64,000 nucleotides of DNA from Novispirillum itersonii subsp. itersonii ATCC 12639 (lineage in GTDB: Bacteria > Pseudomonadota > Alphaproteobacteria > Rhodospirillales > Rhodospirillaceae). Below, in pieces: positions 1 to 7,668 of this stretch. Location of the stretch: contig NZ_KB907341.1 of NCBI RefSeq assembly GCF_000381985.1, forward strand, positions 62,001 to 126,000, read 5' to 3'. The notes under the pieces are model-generated. The model had not been told where the DNA came from. It made no database searches and saw only the letters and a list, made by a program, of their open reading frames with translations. How positions within the stretch are numbered: position 1 is the stretch's first letter; each line of letters begins with the position of its first letter. The translations under genes were made by a program, and so were the position numbers.

Positions 1-900
1 GGTGACGGTGCCGAATTCGTGGCCACGGGTGCCCAGACGCTCACCGACGTCATCGAACAGCTCGGTCGGGAACGGCCCTTCGCCGACGCGGGTGGTGTAG
101 GCCTTGGTGATGCCCAGCACATAGCCGATGCCGCCCGGCCCCATGCCGGACCCAACCGCCGCCTGACCGCCAAGGGTGTTGGAGGAGGTGACGAACGGAT
201 AGGTGCCGTGATCGACGTCCAGCAGCGAGCCCTGCGCGCCTTCAAACAGAATACGCTTACCGGCCTTGCGGTATTCCGACAGCACGCGCCACACCGGGCG
301 GGCATACGGCAGGATCTGCGGGGCGATTTCTTTCAGCTCAGCCAGAATCTGGGCCGGATCCAGCTCCGGCTCCCCCAGACCGCGCAGCAGCGGGTTGTGA
401 TGGGCCAGCAGGCGGTCAATCTTGGCGCCCAGCGCCGCTTCATCGGCCAGATCGCAGACGCGGATGGCGCGGCGGCCAACCTTGTCTTCGTAGGCCGGCC
501 CGATACCACGGCCGGTGGTGCCGATCTTACCGGCCCCGGCAGCCGCTTCGCGGGCGCGGTCAAGGTTGCCGTGCAGCGGCAGAATCAGGGCGGCGTTTTC
601 CGCCAGCATCAGCACATCGGGGGTGATCTTCACGCCCTGCTTGGCAATGTTGTCGATTTCCCGCAGCAGCGCCCACGGGTCAACCACCACACCGTTGCCG
701 ATGATCGACGGGGTCCCGCGCACCACGCCCGACGGCAGCAGGCTCAGCTTGTAGGAAACGCCGTCAACCACCAGCGTGTGGCCAGCGTTGTGGCCGCCCT
801 GAAAGCGCACAACAACATCCGCCCGCGAGGCGAGCCAGTCGACAACCTTGCCTTTGCCTTCATCGCCCCACTGAGAACCGATGACAACCACGTTGGTCAT
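1..900 (-). CDS. purA: Adenylosuccinate synthetase, C-terminus outside window
   Basis: Converts IMP, aspartate and GTP to adenylosuccinate, the first committed step from IMP to AMP, in the cytoplasm. Translating the minus strand from the ATG at 900 gives [18 protein letters not shown], the N-terminal GTP-binding signature with the catalytic Asp, followed by [10 protein letters not shown] with the catalytic His, and [11 protein letters not shown], which binds IMP. The frame is open to the window edge, so about 300 of the usual 430 residues are present and the C-terminus is missing. hisZ lies upstream on the same strand across a 133-bp gap, a common alphaproteobacterial pairing. Identification is secure. 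Confidence 0.97.
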   Translation of the reverse strand, partial: MTNVVVIGSQWGDEGKGKVVDWLASRADVVVRFQGGHNAGHTLVVDGVSYKLSLLPSGVVRGTPSIIGNGVVVDPWALLREIDNIAKQGVKITPDVLMLAENAALILPLHGNLDRAREAAAGAGKIGTTGRGIGPAYEDKVGRRAIRVCDLADEAALGAKIDRLLAHHNPLLRGLGEPELDPAQILAELKEIAPQILPYARPVWRVLSEYRKAGKRILFEGAQGSLLDVDHGTYPFVTSSNTLGGQAAVGSGMGPGGIGYVLGITKAYTTRVGEGPFPTELFDDVGERLGTRGHEFGTVT

Positions 901-931
901 GGGCTTGATCCCTACCTTGACTCTGTAAACA

Positions 932-1000
932 GGACCGGTCCCTGCCGGTCGGGGAAAAGGACCGGTCTGTTCCGGTCGGGAAGGCCCGGCCGCGGCCGGG
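932..1000. repeat. 27-bp direct repeat plus 16-bp perfect palindrome in the hisZ-purA gap
   Basis: Two tandem copies of a 27-bp unit beginning ggaccggtc and continuing to ccggtcggg lie at 932-958 and 959-985. They are followed by the self-complementary cccggccgcggccggg at 985-1000. Each unit itself contains the palindrome gaccggtc. On the minus strand these lie just after the hisZ stop and before purA, so they would form G+C-rich stems in a hisZ-purA transcript. There is no T-run, so a simple intrinsic terminator is not supported. Confidence 0.6.
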
Positions 1001-1033
1001 GTAATTCTGTCAGGCCCGTCAGACGGGGCAGCC

Positions 1034-2179
1034 TCAGCCGCCGACCGCCCTGACCTGCCCGTTGGAGACATAATGGGTGCAGCGCTGGCGGCGGGCTTCA
1101 GCCTCGGGGTCGGCCACGCCGTCCTCCAGCATCGCCACCGTCACCCAGCCCTTTGACTGCCACGCCGCAGCCTGCGCACGGTCACCATAGGGCAGAAGCA
1201 GGCGCGGGCGGTCTGCGGGCGGGGCAATCACGCCCATCACCGTATCAACATAAACCGTGCAGCCCACGGCTTTTTCTTTCGCCGATCCGGCGCGGTAACG
1301 CCCGCCCCGGGCCAGCTCACCCCGGGCCCCCGGCGCAAAAATCGAGAAGCTGATACCGGTATGGTATTCAAAGCCACGGTTTTCAACGGCATCAACGGTC
1401 AGCGACAGCCCCGGCATCAGGCGGCGCACCAGCGCCACCACCGTCTTCAGGCGGTCACGCCGCTGAGCGGCAGCCTGCGGCAGATCAATCTGCCCCAGAC
1501 GGTCCAGCACCGTATCCACTTCGCCGGAGCAGCGGATCAGTTCACCGAACAGGTCCTGAATCGGGCCACCCATTTCACGGACGGCAGCAGCGTCTTTCTG
1601 GTCCAGCGCCGCACGCAGACGCAGCTGGGTTTCCGGTGACAGCTCCATCTCGTCACACAGCACCGGCACCAGTGTCGGCAGGTTGAGATCAACGCTGACC
1701 CCCTGCACACCCAGCGCCGTCAGCGCCCCGGCGGTCAGGGCCATCACCTCGGCATCGGCAGCCGGAGAGTCAGAGCCGATCAGTTCCAGACCGGCCTGCG
1801 TAAACTGCCGCTCCGGATTCAGCTGGGTTCCCTTCACCCGCAGCACCTGCCCGGAATAGCACAGCCGCAGCGGGCGCGGGGCCTTCGACAGACGGGTGGT
1901 GGCAATCCGGGCAACCTGAATGGTCATGTCGGCCCGCAGACCCATCATCCGCTGCGAGACCGGATCCATCATCCGGAAGGTATCCTTAGAGGTCGCAGCC
2001 CCGGCACCGTCCAGAAGGTTCTCTTCAAACTCGATCAGCGGCGGCTTGACCCGTTCGTAACCATGGGCACCGAAATCCGCCATCAGACCGGAGACGACAT
2101 GGGCTTCCAACGCAGCATCCGGCGGAAGAAAATCGCGCAGACCTGCGGGCAACAATGCCTTGCTGACGGTATCGGACAT
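1034..2179 (-). CDS. hisZ: ATP phosphoribosyltransferase regulatory subunit HisZ
   Basis: HisZ is a catalytically inactive histidyl-tRNA synthetase paralog that forms a complex with short-form HisG, the first enzyme of histidine biosynthesis. The protein starts [20 protein letters not shown] and carries class II synthetase core segments ([37 protein letters not shown]). It is about 381 residues, normal for HisZ and shorter than HisS because the anticodon-binding domain is absent. The reading frame is open upstream to 2467, but homology begins at the ATG at 2179; the longer translation is low-complexity and looks non-coding. hisG is not in the window. Confidence 0.92.
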   Translation of the reverse strand: MSDTVSKALLPAGLRDFLPPDAALEAHVVSGLMADFGAHGYERVKPPLIEFEENLLDGAGAATSKDTFRMMDPVSQRMMGLRADMTIQVARIATTRLSKAPRPLRLCYSGQVLRVKGTQLNPERQFTQAGLELIGSDSPAADAEVMALTAGALTALGVQGVSVDLNLPTLVPVLCDEMELSPETQLRLRAALDQKDAAAVREMGGPIQDLFGELIRCSGEVDTVLDRLGQIDLPQAAAQRRDRLKTVVALVRRLMPGLSLTVDAVENRGFEYHTGISFSIFAPGARGELARGGRYRAGSAKEKAVGCTVYVDTVMGVIAPPADRPRLLLPYGDRAQAAAWQSKGWVTVAMLEDGVADPEAEARRQRCTHYVSNGQVRAVGG

Positions 2180-2472
2180 CCGGGTGGTTTTCCCTGAACT
2201 GCGGTGCGGCCAGCCCGGCAACAGCGGGCAGGCGCGGTGGACGAAACAGGCATTTCTGCCGGACGGAGCCACTAACGACGCCCTCCCCGTTCCTGCGCTG
2301 CGCCTCTGCGGCAAAGCAAACGGGGGAGGCCGAACACGACTCCGCCGGTCACGGGGGATGCCCGGACCGGCGGTAACGCTGTGTACTCCATTCCCCCTGC
2401 CGGGGGCAAACGAAAACCGCACTCCCCCTGCTGATTTGCCACAGGCCGCGGCGGCAGCCCTGAGCATACCCC
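2180..2472. other. Intergenic region between chemoreceptor and hisZ
   Basis: These 293 bases separate two minus-strand genes. The stretch is G+C-rich with several short imperfect inverted repeats (for example gaccggcgg against ccgcc-rich partners around 2340-2380), but no T-run terminator or clear promoter. The open frame that runs through it as an upstream extension of hisZ has no recognizable protein similarity. Confidence 0.4.
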
Positions 2473-3837
2473 TCAGCGGGGGCGGTTACAGAGGTCATCC
2501 AGCGCCGACATCACCCCCTTGGAGGCCTCGGCAACACGGGCAATCTGTTCCAGCGCCCCATCAACATCACCGTCGGCATACCGGCGGGCCGCCTCAATTC
2601 CGGCGGCATGTACCTCCCGGTGCGGCTCTTCCAGCCGCAGAAAGGCGGGATGCCCGGTCAGCCCCGCGTCTTTCACTGCCGTATACCAGCGGCCAAGACG
2701 GCAGGATGTATGATCGGCCAGCTCTTTCGGGTCCAGCTTCTCCCGCCCGGCGGCCATCTCCGCCAGCCGCTTGCGCCAGATCATATGATCAGACTTGGCA
2801 ACATGAATGGTGAAGTCTTCAATTTCGGTTTCCGACAGAGAAGCCACCGCCAGCCGGATCAGGGTATCCGTATCGTCAGAGACGGTCAGAATTTCCTCAA
2901 TCGCCTGCACGTTGGCCGACGTCATCCGGGCAATCGCAGTGACACCCGAAGAGATTTCTGCCGATGCCGCGGTCTGCTGGTCAAGGATCGCGGCAATCTC
3001 GGCAACCCGCAGGCTGACACGCTCGACATGCGACAGCACCATGTCCATCCCGGTTCCTGCCGCGGTGATCACACCCTGCCCCCGTTCCACCGCCTCGGCC
3101 CCGGCATGCATGGTGTGCATGATCCCGCTCATCCCTTCCTGCAGGGCGGCAATCCGGCTGCGGATATCCACCGTCGCCCGGGCTGTCTGCTGCGCCAGCG
3201 TCTTGACCTCCGACGCCACCACGGCAAACCCTTTTCCGGTTTCCCCGGCCCGCGCCGCCTCGATGGTGGCATTCAGGGCCAACAGGTTGGTCTGACGGGC
3301 AATCGCCTCAATCTGCTGGACAATCACCCCGATCTGGTCAGACGCCTCATGCAGGCGGTCAACCTGCCGGGAGGCGTCGCTCACCACATCAGTGATTTCC
3401 GCCACCGCCTGCACCGCGCCATGTCCGGTACGCCGCGCCTCTTCTGCCGCGCGGTGGCTTTCCTCCGCCTCGCGCGCCACATCCCCGGTAAAGCGGGAGA
3501 TTTCGGTGACACCAGTGGCCATTTCATCAATTGCCGAGGCAATCGACTGGGTACGGTGCCGCACCTCTTCCACCGCCCGCTTCATTTCCGCCGTGGCGGT
3601 GACGCTTTCATTGACATTGACCGACATACTGACGGTGCGGACCAGTTCGCTTTTTGCCCGCTGATGAACGGCCTGTGCCATCTGGTACATCTGCCGCTCC
3701 AGCGGATGGGCCCCATCCGCTACCGACAGATAACAGCCTTCCGTCATCAGACGGATTGCCTGCTCCAGCCGTTCCGCCACATCAGCGGACAGCCCTGTTT
3801 CCCCTGCAATGCGGTCTTTCTGTTCATCCCGGATCAT
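2473..3837 (-). CDS. Soluble methyl-accepting chemotaxis protein with C-terminal CZB zinc-binding domain
   Basis: A chemoreceptor-type signalling protein of 454 residues. There is no transmembrane segment or periplasmic domain, so it should be cytoplasmic. The centre is a long coiled coil with the conserved hairpin tip [20 protein letters not shown] (about residues 185-205), the contact site for CheA and CheW. The last 115 residues match the CZB domain: His in KSDHMIW, Cys in TSCRLGRWY, and two later His in HPAF and EPHREVH would be the zinc ligands. In characterised proteins CZB senses zinc or HOCl. The N-terminal 60 residues are of unknown function. No che genes are nearby, so it is an orphan receptor. 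Confidence 0.88.
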   Translation of the reverse strand: MIRDEQKDRIAGETGLSADVAERLEQAIRLMTEGCYLSVADGAHPLERQMYQMAQAVHQRAKSELVRTVSMSVNVNESVTATAEMKRAVEEVRHRTQSIASAIDEMATGVTEISRFTGDVAREAEESHRAAEEARRTGHGAVQAVAEITDVVSDASRQVDRLHEASDQIGVIVQQIEAIARQTNLLALNATIEAARAGETGKGFAVVASEVKTLAQQTARATVDIRSRIAALQEGMSGIMHTMHAGAEAVERGQGVITAAGTGMDMVLSHVERVSLRVAEIAAILDQQTAASAEISSGVTAIARMTSANVQAIEEILTVSDDTDTLIRLAVASLSETEIEDFTIHVAKSDHMIWRKRLAEMAAGREKLDPKELADHTSCRLGRWYTAVKDAGLTGHPAFLRLEEPHREVHAAGIEAARRYADGDVDGALEQIARVAEASKGVMSALDDLCNRPR

Positions 3838-4026
3838 TCGGTGCCATCCCTGCCTGATCGTTTCCCCTGTCCGGACCCGGCGACAGATTTAAGCCTGACA
3901 GCGGTACCGGTTTTTCAAGACGTAAGACAATCCCGCAAAGCGGGTGCCCCCAACCGGCTTTTGGAGTACACCCCAAACCCTGAAACAACAATAATAATAT
4001 GTATAATCAGCTCACAGATTTTGCAT

Positions 4027-4044
4027 CTGTCACAAAAATGAAAC
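4027..4044 (+). promoter_or_regulatory. 18-bp element ctgtcacaaaaatgaaac, identical copy at 42150 (Pho-box-like)
   Basis: The sequence ctgtcacaaaaatgaaac occurs here and again at 42150-42167 upstream of glpR. It has the layout of a PhoB box: the 7-bp half-site CTGTCAC, an A-rich 4-bp spacer, and a second, poorer half-site ATGAAAC. Reading it as a Pho box is an inference from pattern; only the identity of the two copies is directly seen. Confidence 0.4.
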
Positions 4045-4122
4045 CTCAACAAAACGATAGCGCGAAACAGCCTTATCCATTTTTTCTATACGGTCATAAA
4101 CACCGCTGATTTTTACGACAAA

Positions 4123-4145
4123 CGGCGGAGCCCCTCTCTCCGCCG
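4123..4145 (-). terminator. Hairpin downstream of the Cys-rich protein gene
   Basis: A perfect 8-bp inverted repeat, cggcggag/ctccgccg, with a 7-base loop lies about 70 bases past the stop of the minus-strand gene. It is followed on that strand by ttt and then a mixed sequence, so it is a modest intrinsic terminator at best. Confidence 0.45.
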
Positions 4146-4214
4146 CTGTCAGATCGTCTGCCTGCGATTCGGGTGCAGACTGCCTGCGGGACGCCGGTGC
4201 GATCCCCTGCCTCC

Positions 4215-4565
4215 TCAGTTCCTGACCGGTGCCGGTTTTGCCGGTGGCGGCTCCGACGGGGGGCTCTCGCCACCATCCGTCAGCCCGTCAAAAAACTCAC
4301 CGACCGACTGCACTTTCTTTTTCACCCACGGTTTCGCCTGATCATACCCGGCAGACGCATCACAGGCCCCCCGCTCAGAGGCGCAGCGGGCCTGACACCC
4401 GACCTTTCCGGCCTCAGATGTGTAGCGGGCCGCGCAGGACGCATCACAGCGGGTCTGCACCACCGCACAGGACGGGGCGGTTTCCGCCCGGGCAACACCG
4501 GGGCCCGTCAGGAGGATAAAACCGGTCAGGCCAGCCAGAAGAGCCGGTTTGATACGCTGCAGCAT
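4215..4565 (-). CDS. Small exported cysteine-rich protein of unknown function
   Basis: A 116-residue protein I do not recognise. It begins with a classical signal peptide (MLQRIKPALLAGLTGFILL, cleavage probably after GVARA). The mature N-terminal half has six cysteines within about 40 residues (SC-RC-SC-GC-RC-AC), spaced 6, 3, 12, 3 and 6 residues apart, which suggests three disulfides in the periplasm. The C-terminal third is charged and then Pro-rich (ESPPSEPPPAKPAPVRN), like a flexible tail. It stands alone between the chemoreceptor and gst genes, both on the same strand. The codon pattern is like its neighbours, and the signal peptide supports a real gene. Confidence 0.6.
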   Translation of the reverse strand: MLQRIKPALLAGLTGFILLTGPGVARAETAPSCAVVQTRCDASCAARYTSEAGKVGCQARCASERGACDASAGYDQAKPWVKKKVQSVGEFFDGLTDGGESPPSEPPPAKPAPVRN

Positions 4566-4684
4566 TGTTACCTCGTTCCGTGCAGGGCTGTCAGAGCAGC
4601 CGGAGAGACCCGTTCCGCCTTTTCAGGTGCGTCACCGCCCGCCCGGCGTCAAGGGCAGCGATCACAGCCGCGCACAGAAAAAGA

Positions 4685-4712
4685 CAACGGCAGGGGGGGA
4701 CCCCTGCCGTTG
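4685..4712 (-). terminator. Intrinsic terminator of gst
   Basis: A perfect 12-bp stem caacggcagggg/cccctgccgttg with a 4-base loop is followed on the minus strand by tgtctttttctg. It lies 35 bases beyond the gst stop codon. Confidence 0.8.
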
Positions 4713-4746
4713 CAACCATAACCGCAATCAACCCGCAGAAACGCCG

Positions 4747-5352
4747 TCAGATCAGGCCTTCCGCTTTCAGCGCCGCCTGAACCGCCGGGCGGGCCGCAAT
4801 TCTGGCCCGCAGCGCATTCAGGTTCGGGAAGCCGTCCAGCGATACCGCCACATGCCCCGCCCAGTTGGTGATGACGAAGAGGTAGAAATCCGCCACGGTC
4901 GGGGCATCGCCCAGCAGCCAGTCCCGGCCATCCGCCAGCTGAGTCTCGATCAGGCCAAGGCGCTTCAGCACCATTTCACGGGCCTGCGCCTTGCCTTCTT
5001 CAGTCGTCCACGGCTTGAACAGCGGGCTGAAAGACTTATGAACTTCCGTCCCCAGATAGTTCAGCGCTTCCTGCACCCGGGCACGGGACAGGGCATCCTT
5101 GGGGGCCAGACCGGCATGCGGGTTGGCCTCCGCCACGTACTGCATGATCGCCACGCCTTCGGTCAGCAGCGACCCATCCTCAAGCACCAGCGCCGGAACA
5201 TAGCCCTTGGGATTGATGGCGGCAAAGTCAGCCCCGCTTTCCGTGGTCCGGGTCGCCAGCGCCACCTTCTCCAGATCGACGGACACGCCAGCTTCGCGCA
5301 GCACGATATGAGAGGCCAGAGAGCAGGCGCCGGGGGAGTAATACAGCTTCAT
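4747..5352 (-). CDS. gst: Beta-class glutathione S-transferase
   Basis: Cytoplasmic enzyme expected to conjugate or exchange glutathione with electrophiles. The N-terminal thioredoxin-like domain opens MKLYYSPGACSLASHIVLRE, with the Cys10 typical of bacterial beta-class GSTs, and has the cis-Pro segment GYVPAL and the glutathione-contacting EGVAI. The all-helical C-terminal domain contains the conserved N-capping segment PTVADFYLF. At 201 residues it is normal for the class. It is divergent from an HxlR-family regulator, and the shared 174-bp gap contains a palindrome, so regulation by that protein is likely. The physiological substrate cannot be told from sequence. Confidence 0.92.
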   Translation of the reverse strand: MKLYYSPGACSLASHIVLREAGVSVDLEKVALATRTTESGADFAAINPKGYVPALVLEDGSLLTEGVAIMQYVAEANPHAGLAPKDALSRARVQEALNYLGTEVHKSFSPLFKPWTTEEGKAQAREMVLKRLGLIETQLADGRDWLLGDAPTVADFYLFVITNWAGHVAVSLDGFPNLNALRARIAARPAVQAALKAEGLI

Positions 5353-5442
5353 CGTCAGATGTCTCCAGTCAGACTGGCGGGGTCATCCCCGCTCTTGATC
5401 CGGTGCCGATGGTAAGCGCGGCCATCACCTTCCGTCATCAGA

Positions 5443-5455
5443 TAACATTATGTTA
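5443..5455. promoter_or_regulatory. Palindrome in the gst-hxlR divergent promoter region
   Basis: The sequence taacattatgtta is an odd-centred perfect palindrome, extending imperfectly to gataacattatgttacc. A second partial copy, ggtaacgta, occurs about 30 bp further on at 5479-5487. It sits between two divergent starts and is a plausible operator for the HxlR-type regulator. Confidence 0.5.
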
Positions 5456-5526
5456 CCTTCACTTTCCGGTTTCCATCTGGTAACGTACTGCCATTGCCTA
5501 CTCACCCCGGACAGGATGCCTGCACC

Positions 5527-5910
5527 ATGGCCCTGAAGCTGCGGAAAAACAACGCCCCGGCCCCGCCGAACATGTGCCCGCTGAGTCACTGTATGTCGCT
5601 GCTGGGCGGCGCCTGGACCCCCAACATCATCTGGTACCTCAGTGGCGGCCCCCGGCGCTTTTCCGAGCTGCGGCACGATATACCGGCCATTTCGGCAAAG
5701 ATGCTCAGCACCCGCCTGCGGGATCTGGAAGACCGTGCGATCGTGATCCGGCAGGTCATGCCGACCTCTCCGCCATCAGTCGAATACAGCCTGACGCCGC
5801 TGGGGCGGGAACTTCTGCCAGCCATTCAGACCATCGCTGAAATCGGCCACAAACTGAAGGTGCAGGCGCAGATGCAGGCCGCCCAGAACGCCGCCAACGC
5901 CGCAGAGTAA
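5527..5910 (+). CDS. HxlR-family winged-helix transcriptional regulator
   Basis: DNA-binding regulator of about 127 residues with the HxlR signature: CPLSHCMSLLGGAWTP followed by the winged helix RFSELRHDIPAISAKMLSTR and the wing VEYSLTPLGREL. The Cys in MCPLSH matches the redox or electrophile-sensing cysteine of family members such as YodB and HypR, and a second Cys lies five residues later. I chose the ATG at 5527, preceded by acaggat; a TTG at 5494 would add 11 residues without similarity. It is divergent from gst and convergent with ohrR, which suggests a role in electrophile or disulfide stress. Confidence 0.87.
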   Translation: MALKLRKNNAPAPPNMCPLSHCMSLLGGAWTPNIIWYLSGGPRRFSELRHDIPAISAKMLSTRLRDLEDRAIVIRQVMPTSPPSVEYSLTPLGRELLPAIQTIAEIGHKLKVQAQMQAAQNAANAAE

Positions 5911-5913
5911 GCC

Positions 5914-6393
5914 TCAGCCCGCATCCAGACGGTCAAGCAGGCTTTCCAGCCCGGCCTTCAGGCTTTTCAGCTCATCAATGCTTAATCCCATGGCGCAGAG
6001 CATCTGCGGCGGAACGGCGGTGGCCGCCTGCCGCAGAGTCCGTCCGGCCTCTGTCAGATGGATTTCCACCCGTCGCTCATCATCACTGGCCCGCTGACGC
6101 GACAAAAGGCCGGCGGCCTCCATCCGCTTCAGCAGCGGGGTCAGCGTACCGCTGTCCAGCCGCAGACGCTGACCAAGGTCGCCGACGGACAGGCCATCCC
6201 GTTCCCACAGCACCAGCATCACCAGATACTGCGGATACGTCAGATCGAGAGGGGCCAGAACCGGACGATAAGCCCGGGTCAGGGCATTACTGGCCGCATA
6301 CAGCGGAAAGCAGACCTGCTGGTCAAGGCGCAGGAAGTCATCATCGCTGGGACAGCCCGCAGGCTGCGAAAGGACGGCTTCAGGGCTCTTCAT
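5914..6393 (-). CDS. ohrR: MarR-family organic hydroperoxide repressor OhrR
   Basis: Repressor of ohr that is released from DNA when its reactive cysteine is oxidised by organic hydroperoxides. The hallmark DDDFLRLDQQVCFPLYAASN places the sensing Cys in the first helix, near residue 28. It is followed by LTYPQYLVMLVLWE and the winged helix (LRLDSGTLTPLLKRMEAAGL, then RRVEIHLT). Its 159 residues are typical. It is divergent from ohr, and the A+T-rich gap between them carries the expected ACAATT-type inverted repeat. A second conserved Cys near position 140 (PQMLCAMG) could make it a two-Cys OhrR. Confidence 0.93.
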   Translation of the reverse strand: MKSPEAVLSQPAGCPSDDDFLRLDQQVCFPLYAASNALTRAYRPVLAPLDLTYPQYLVMLVLWERDGLSVGDLGQRLRLDSGTLTPLLKRMEAAGLLSRQRASDDERRVEIHLTEAGRTLRQAATAVPPQMLCAMGLSIDELKSLKAGLESLLDRLDAG

Positions 6394-6470
6394 CGTCGGG
6401 TCTCCCCGTAAAGACAGGATCAGGGCGGATGGCGGGATGTTTTAAACCATAGCCCCAACACATCAAGAAA

Positions 6471-6498
6471 ACAATTATATTGTAAAAAATTAAATTGT
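6471..6498. promoter_or_regulatory. Probable OhrR operator
   Basis: The gap between ohrR and ohr contains acaattatattgt (6471-6483), a 5-bp inverted repeat around a 3-bp centre, followed by taaattgtg. The acaatt/aattgt half-sites resemble the A+T-rich palindromes reported for OhrR boxes. The region is sharply A+T-rich against a G+C-rich background and would carry both divergent promoters. Confidence 0.6.
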
Positions 6499-6557
6499 GC
6501 TCAATATATACCTATCAACACCGGCACTGACGCCGCCACTCAGGACAGGAGCCCACC

Positions 6558-6983
6558 ATGTCTTTCACCGATCTCTACACCACCTCCGCCACCGCCACCG
6601 GCGGGCGGGCCGGGTCTGCCAAAACCAGCGATGACCGCCTGAGCGTCACTCTGTCCGTGCCGAAAGAAATGGGCGGTGACGGCGGGCCGGGCACCAACCC
6701 GGAACAGCTTTTTGCCGCCGGATATGCCGCCTGCTTCGAAGGCGCCCTCCGGCTGGTCGCACGCACCCGGGGCATCACGTTCACCGGCGTGACCGTCACC
6801 GCTGACATCACCTTTGGTAATGACGGCGCCGGATATGGCCTGAAAGCCGCCCTGACCGCCCGCGTCAGCGGTGTCACCCCTGACGTCGCCGCCGATCTGG
6901 CCACCGCTGCCCATGCGGTCTGCCCGTATTCCAAGGCGACCCGGGGCAACATTCCGGTGACCATCACCGGCCTTGCGGTCTGA
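6558..6983 (+). CDS. ohr: Organic hydroperoxide resistance protein (peroxiredoxin-like Ohr)
   Basis: Thiol-dependent peroxidase that reduces organic hydroperoxides, normally recycled by lipoylated proteins. The OsmC/Ohr fold is recognised from GTNPEQLFAAGYAACFEGAL with the peroxidatic Cys59, and AVCPYSKATRGN with the resolving Cys122. At 141 residues it is full length. The start at 6558 follows caggagcccacc, a good ribosome-binding site. It is divergent from ohrR, so induction by organic peroxides is expected. Confidence 0.95.
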   Translation: MSFTDLYTTSATATGGRAGSAKTSDDRLSVTLSVPKEMGGDGGPGTNPEQLFAAGYAACFEGALRLVARTRGITFTGVTVTADITFGNDGAGYGLKAALTARVSGVTPDVAADLATAAHAVCPYSKATRGNIPVTITGLAV

Positions 6984-7038
6984 GCATTCGCACAAAGGCA
7001 CGCGCACCGCAGTCCCCCGGGCTGCGGTGCGCTGCATT

Positions 7039-7650
7039 TTAGCCAGCCTTCAGCTTAACGTAGGCCATCGCGGTCATGACCGCATCATTGAAGGCATCAT
7101 GAGCCTTCAGACGCGGCAGACCGAGATCATCCATGATGACACTCAGGCGCAGGTCGATGTTGCCGGTATACACCGCATCCCGCCCGGCAACGCGGTAATC
7201 GTAATACAGGCTGGAAACCTCAATCTGTTGCTGCGGCAACCCGATCCCCAGCCACGGACGGATCAGGCGGTTGACCATCGCCACATCAAATTCCAGATAG
7301 TATCCGACCAGCGGACGGGACCCGACAAACCGCAGAAACCGGTCCATTGCCTCCAGCGGCTCCAGACCGTCAGCAACATCCTGCTGCCGCAGGTGATGCA
7401 CCTTGATCACCCCGGCAGTCATCCCGGCTGGCGGGCGCACCATCAGATTCAGGCGCTGGCTGGTCAGCACCCGCCGCCCTTTGATCCGCACAGCGGCAAT
7501 CTGCACAATACTGTCAGCCCGGCGGTCAAGGCCGGTGGTTTCGCAGTCAAAGCAGACTGCCTCATCCGGCGGCGGCGGATCAAATAGAAAGTCATACTCC
7601 GGGTTGCGCAACCGGCGACGGGCCCAAGCCTGACGGAGAGAGGTCAGCAT
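7039..7650 (-). CDS. DEDDh 3'-5' exonuclease (DNA polymerase III epsilon-like)
   Basis: A 203-residue RNase T/DnaQ-fold exonuclease. Exo I is FDCETTGLD (the metal-binding D and E), exo II has the conserved Asp in GYYLEFDVAMVNRL, and exo III has His and Asp in HDAFNDAVMTA. There is no polymerase, PHP or BRCT domain. Its start is 18 bp from the stop of the upstream cNMP-CBS-DUF294 gene, so the two are likely one transcript. This exonuclease/DUF294 pairing near actP is recurrent in proteobacteria, but its substrate is unknown to me. Confidence 0.85.
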   Translation of the reverse strand: MLTSLRQAWARRRLRNPEYDFLFDPPPPDEAVCFDCETTGLDRRADSIVQIAAVRIKGRRVLTSQRLNLMVRPPAGMTAGVIKVHHLRQQDVADGLEPLEAMDRFLRFVGSRPLVGYYLEFDVAMVNRLIRPWLGIGLPQQQIEVSSLYYDYRVAGRDAVYTGNIDLRLSVIMDDLGLPRLKAHDAFNDAVMTAMAYVKLKAG

Positions 7651-7668
7651 ATCCGGTCCCTTTTGCTG

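Larger units (their letters stand above)
3838..4214. other. A+T-richer intergenic region upstream of the chemoreceptor
   Basis: This 377-bp gap separates the Cys-rich protein gene from the chemoreceptor, both on the minus strand. It holds the 18-bp element at 4027-4044 and a hairpin at 4123-4145. The segment 3980-4090 is clearly A+T-richer than its surroundings and is the likely promoter zone of the chemoreceptor gene. A 60-codon minus-strand open frame at 4094-4276 is Arg-rich, overlaps the neighbouring gene out of frame and is not called. Confidence 0.45.

Noticed and set aside
2180-2467. N-terminal extension of hisZ
   Set aside because: Homology starts at the ATG at 2179; the extension is Arg/Pro/Gly-rich without similarity.
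4094-4276. 60-codon minus-strand open frame
   Set aside because: Arg-rich, overlaps the Cys-rich protein gene out of frame and lacks a good ribosome-binding site.
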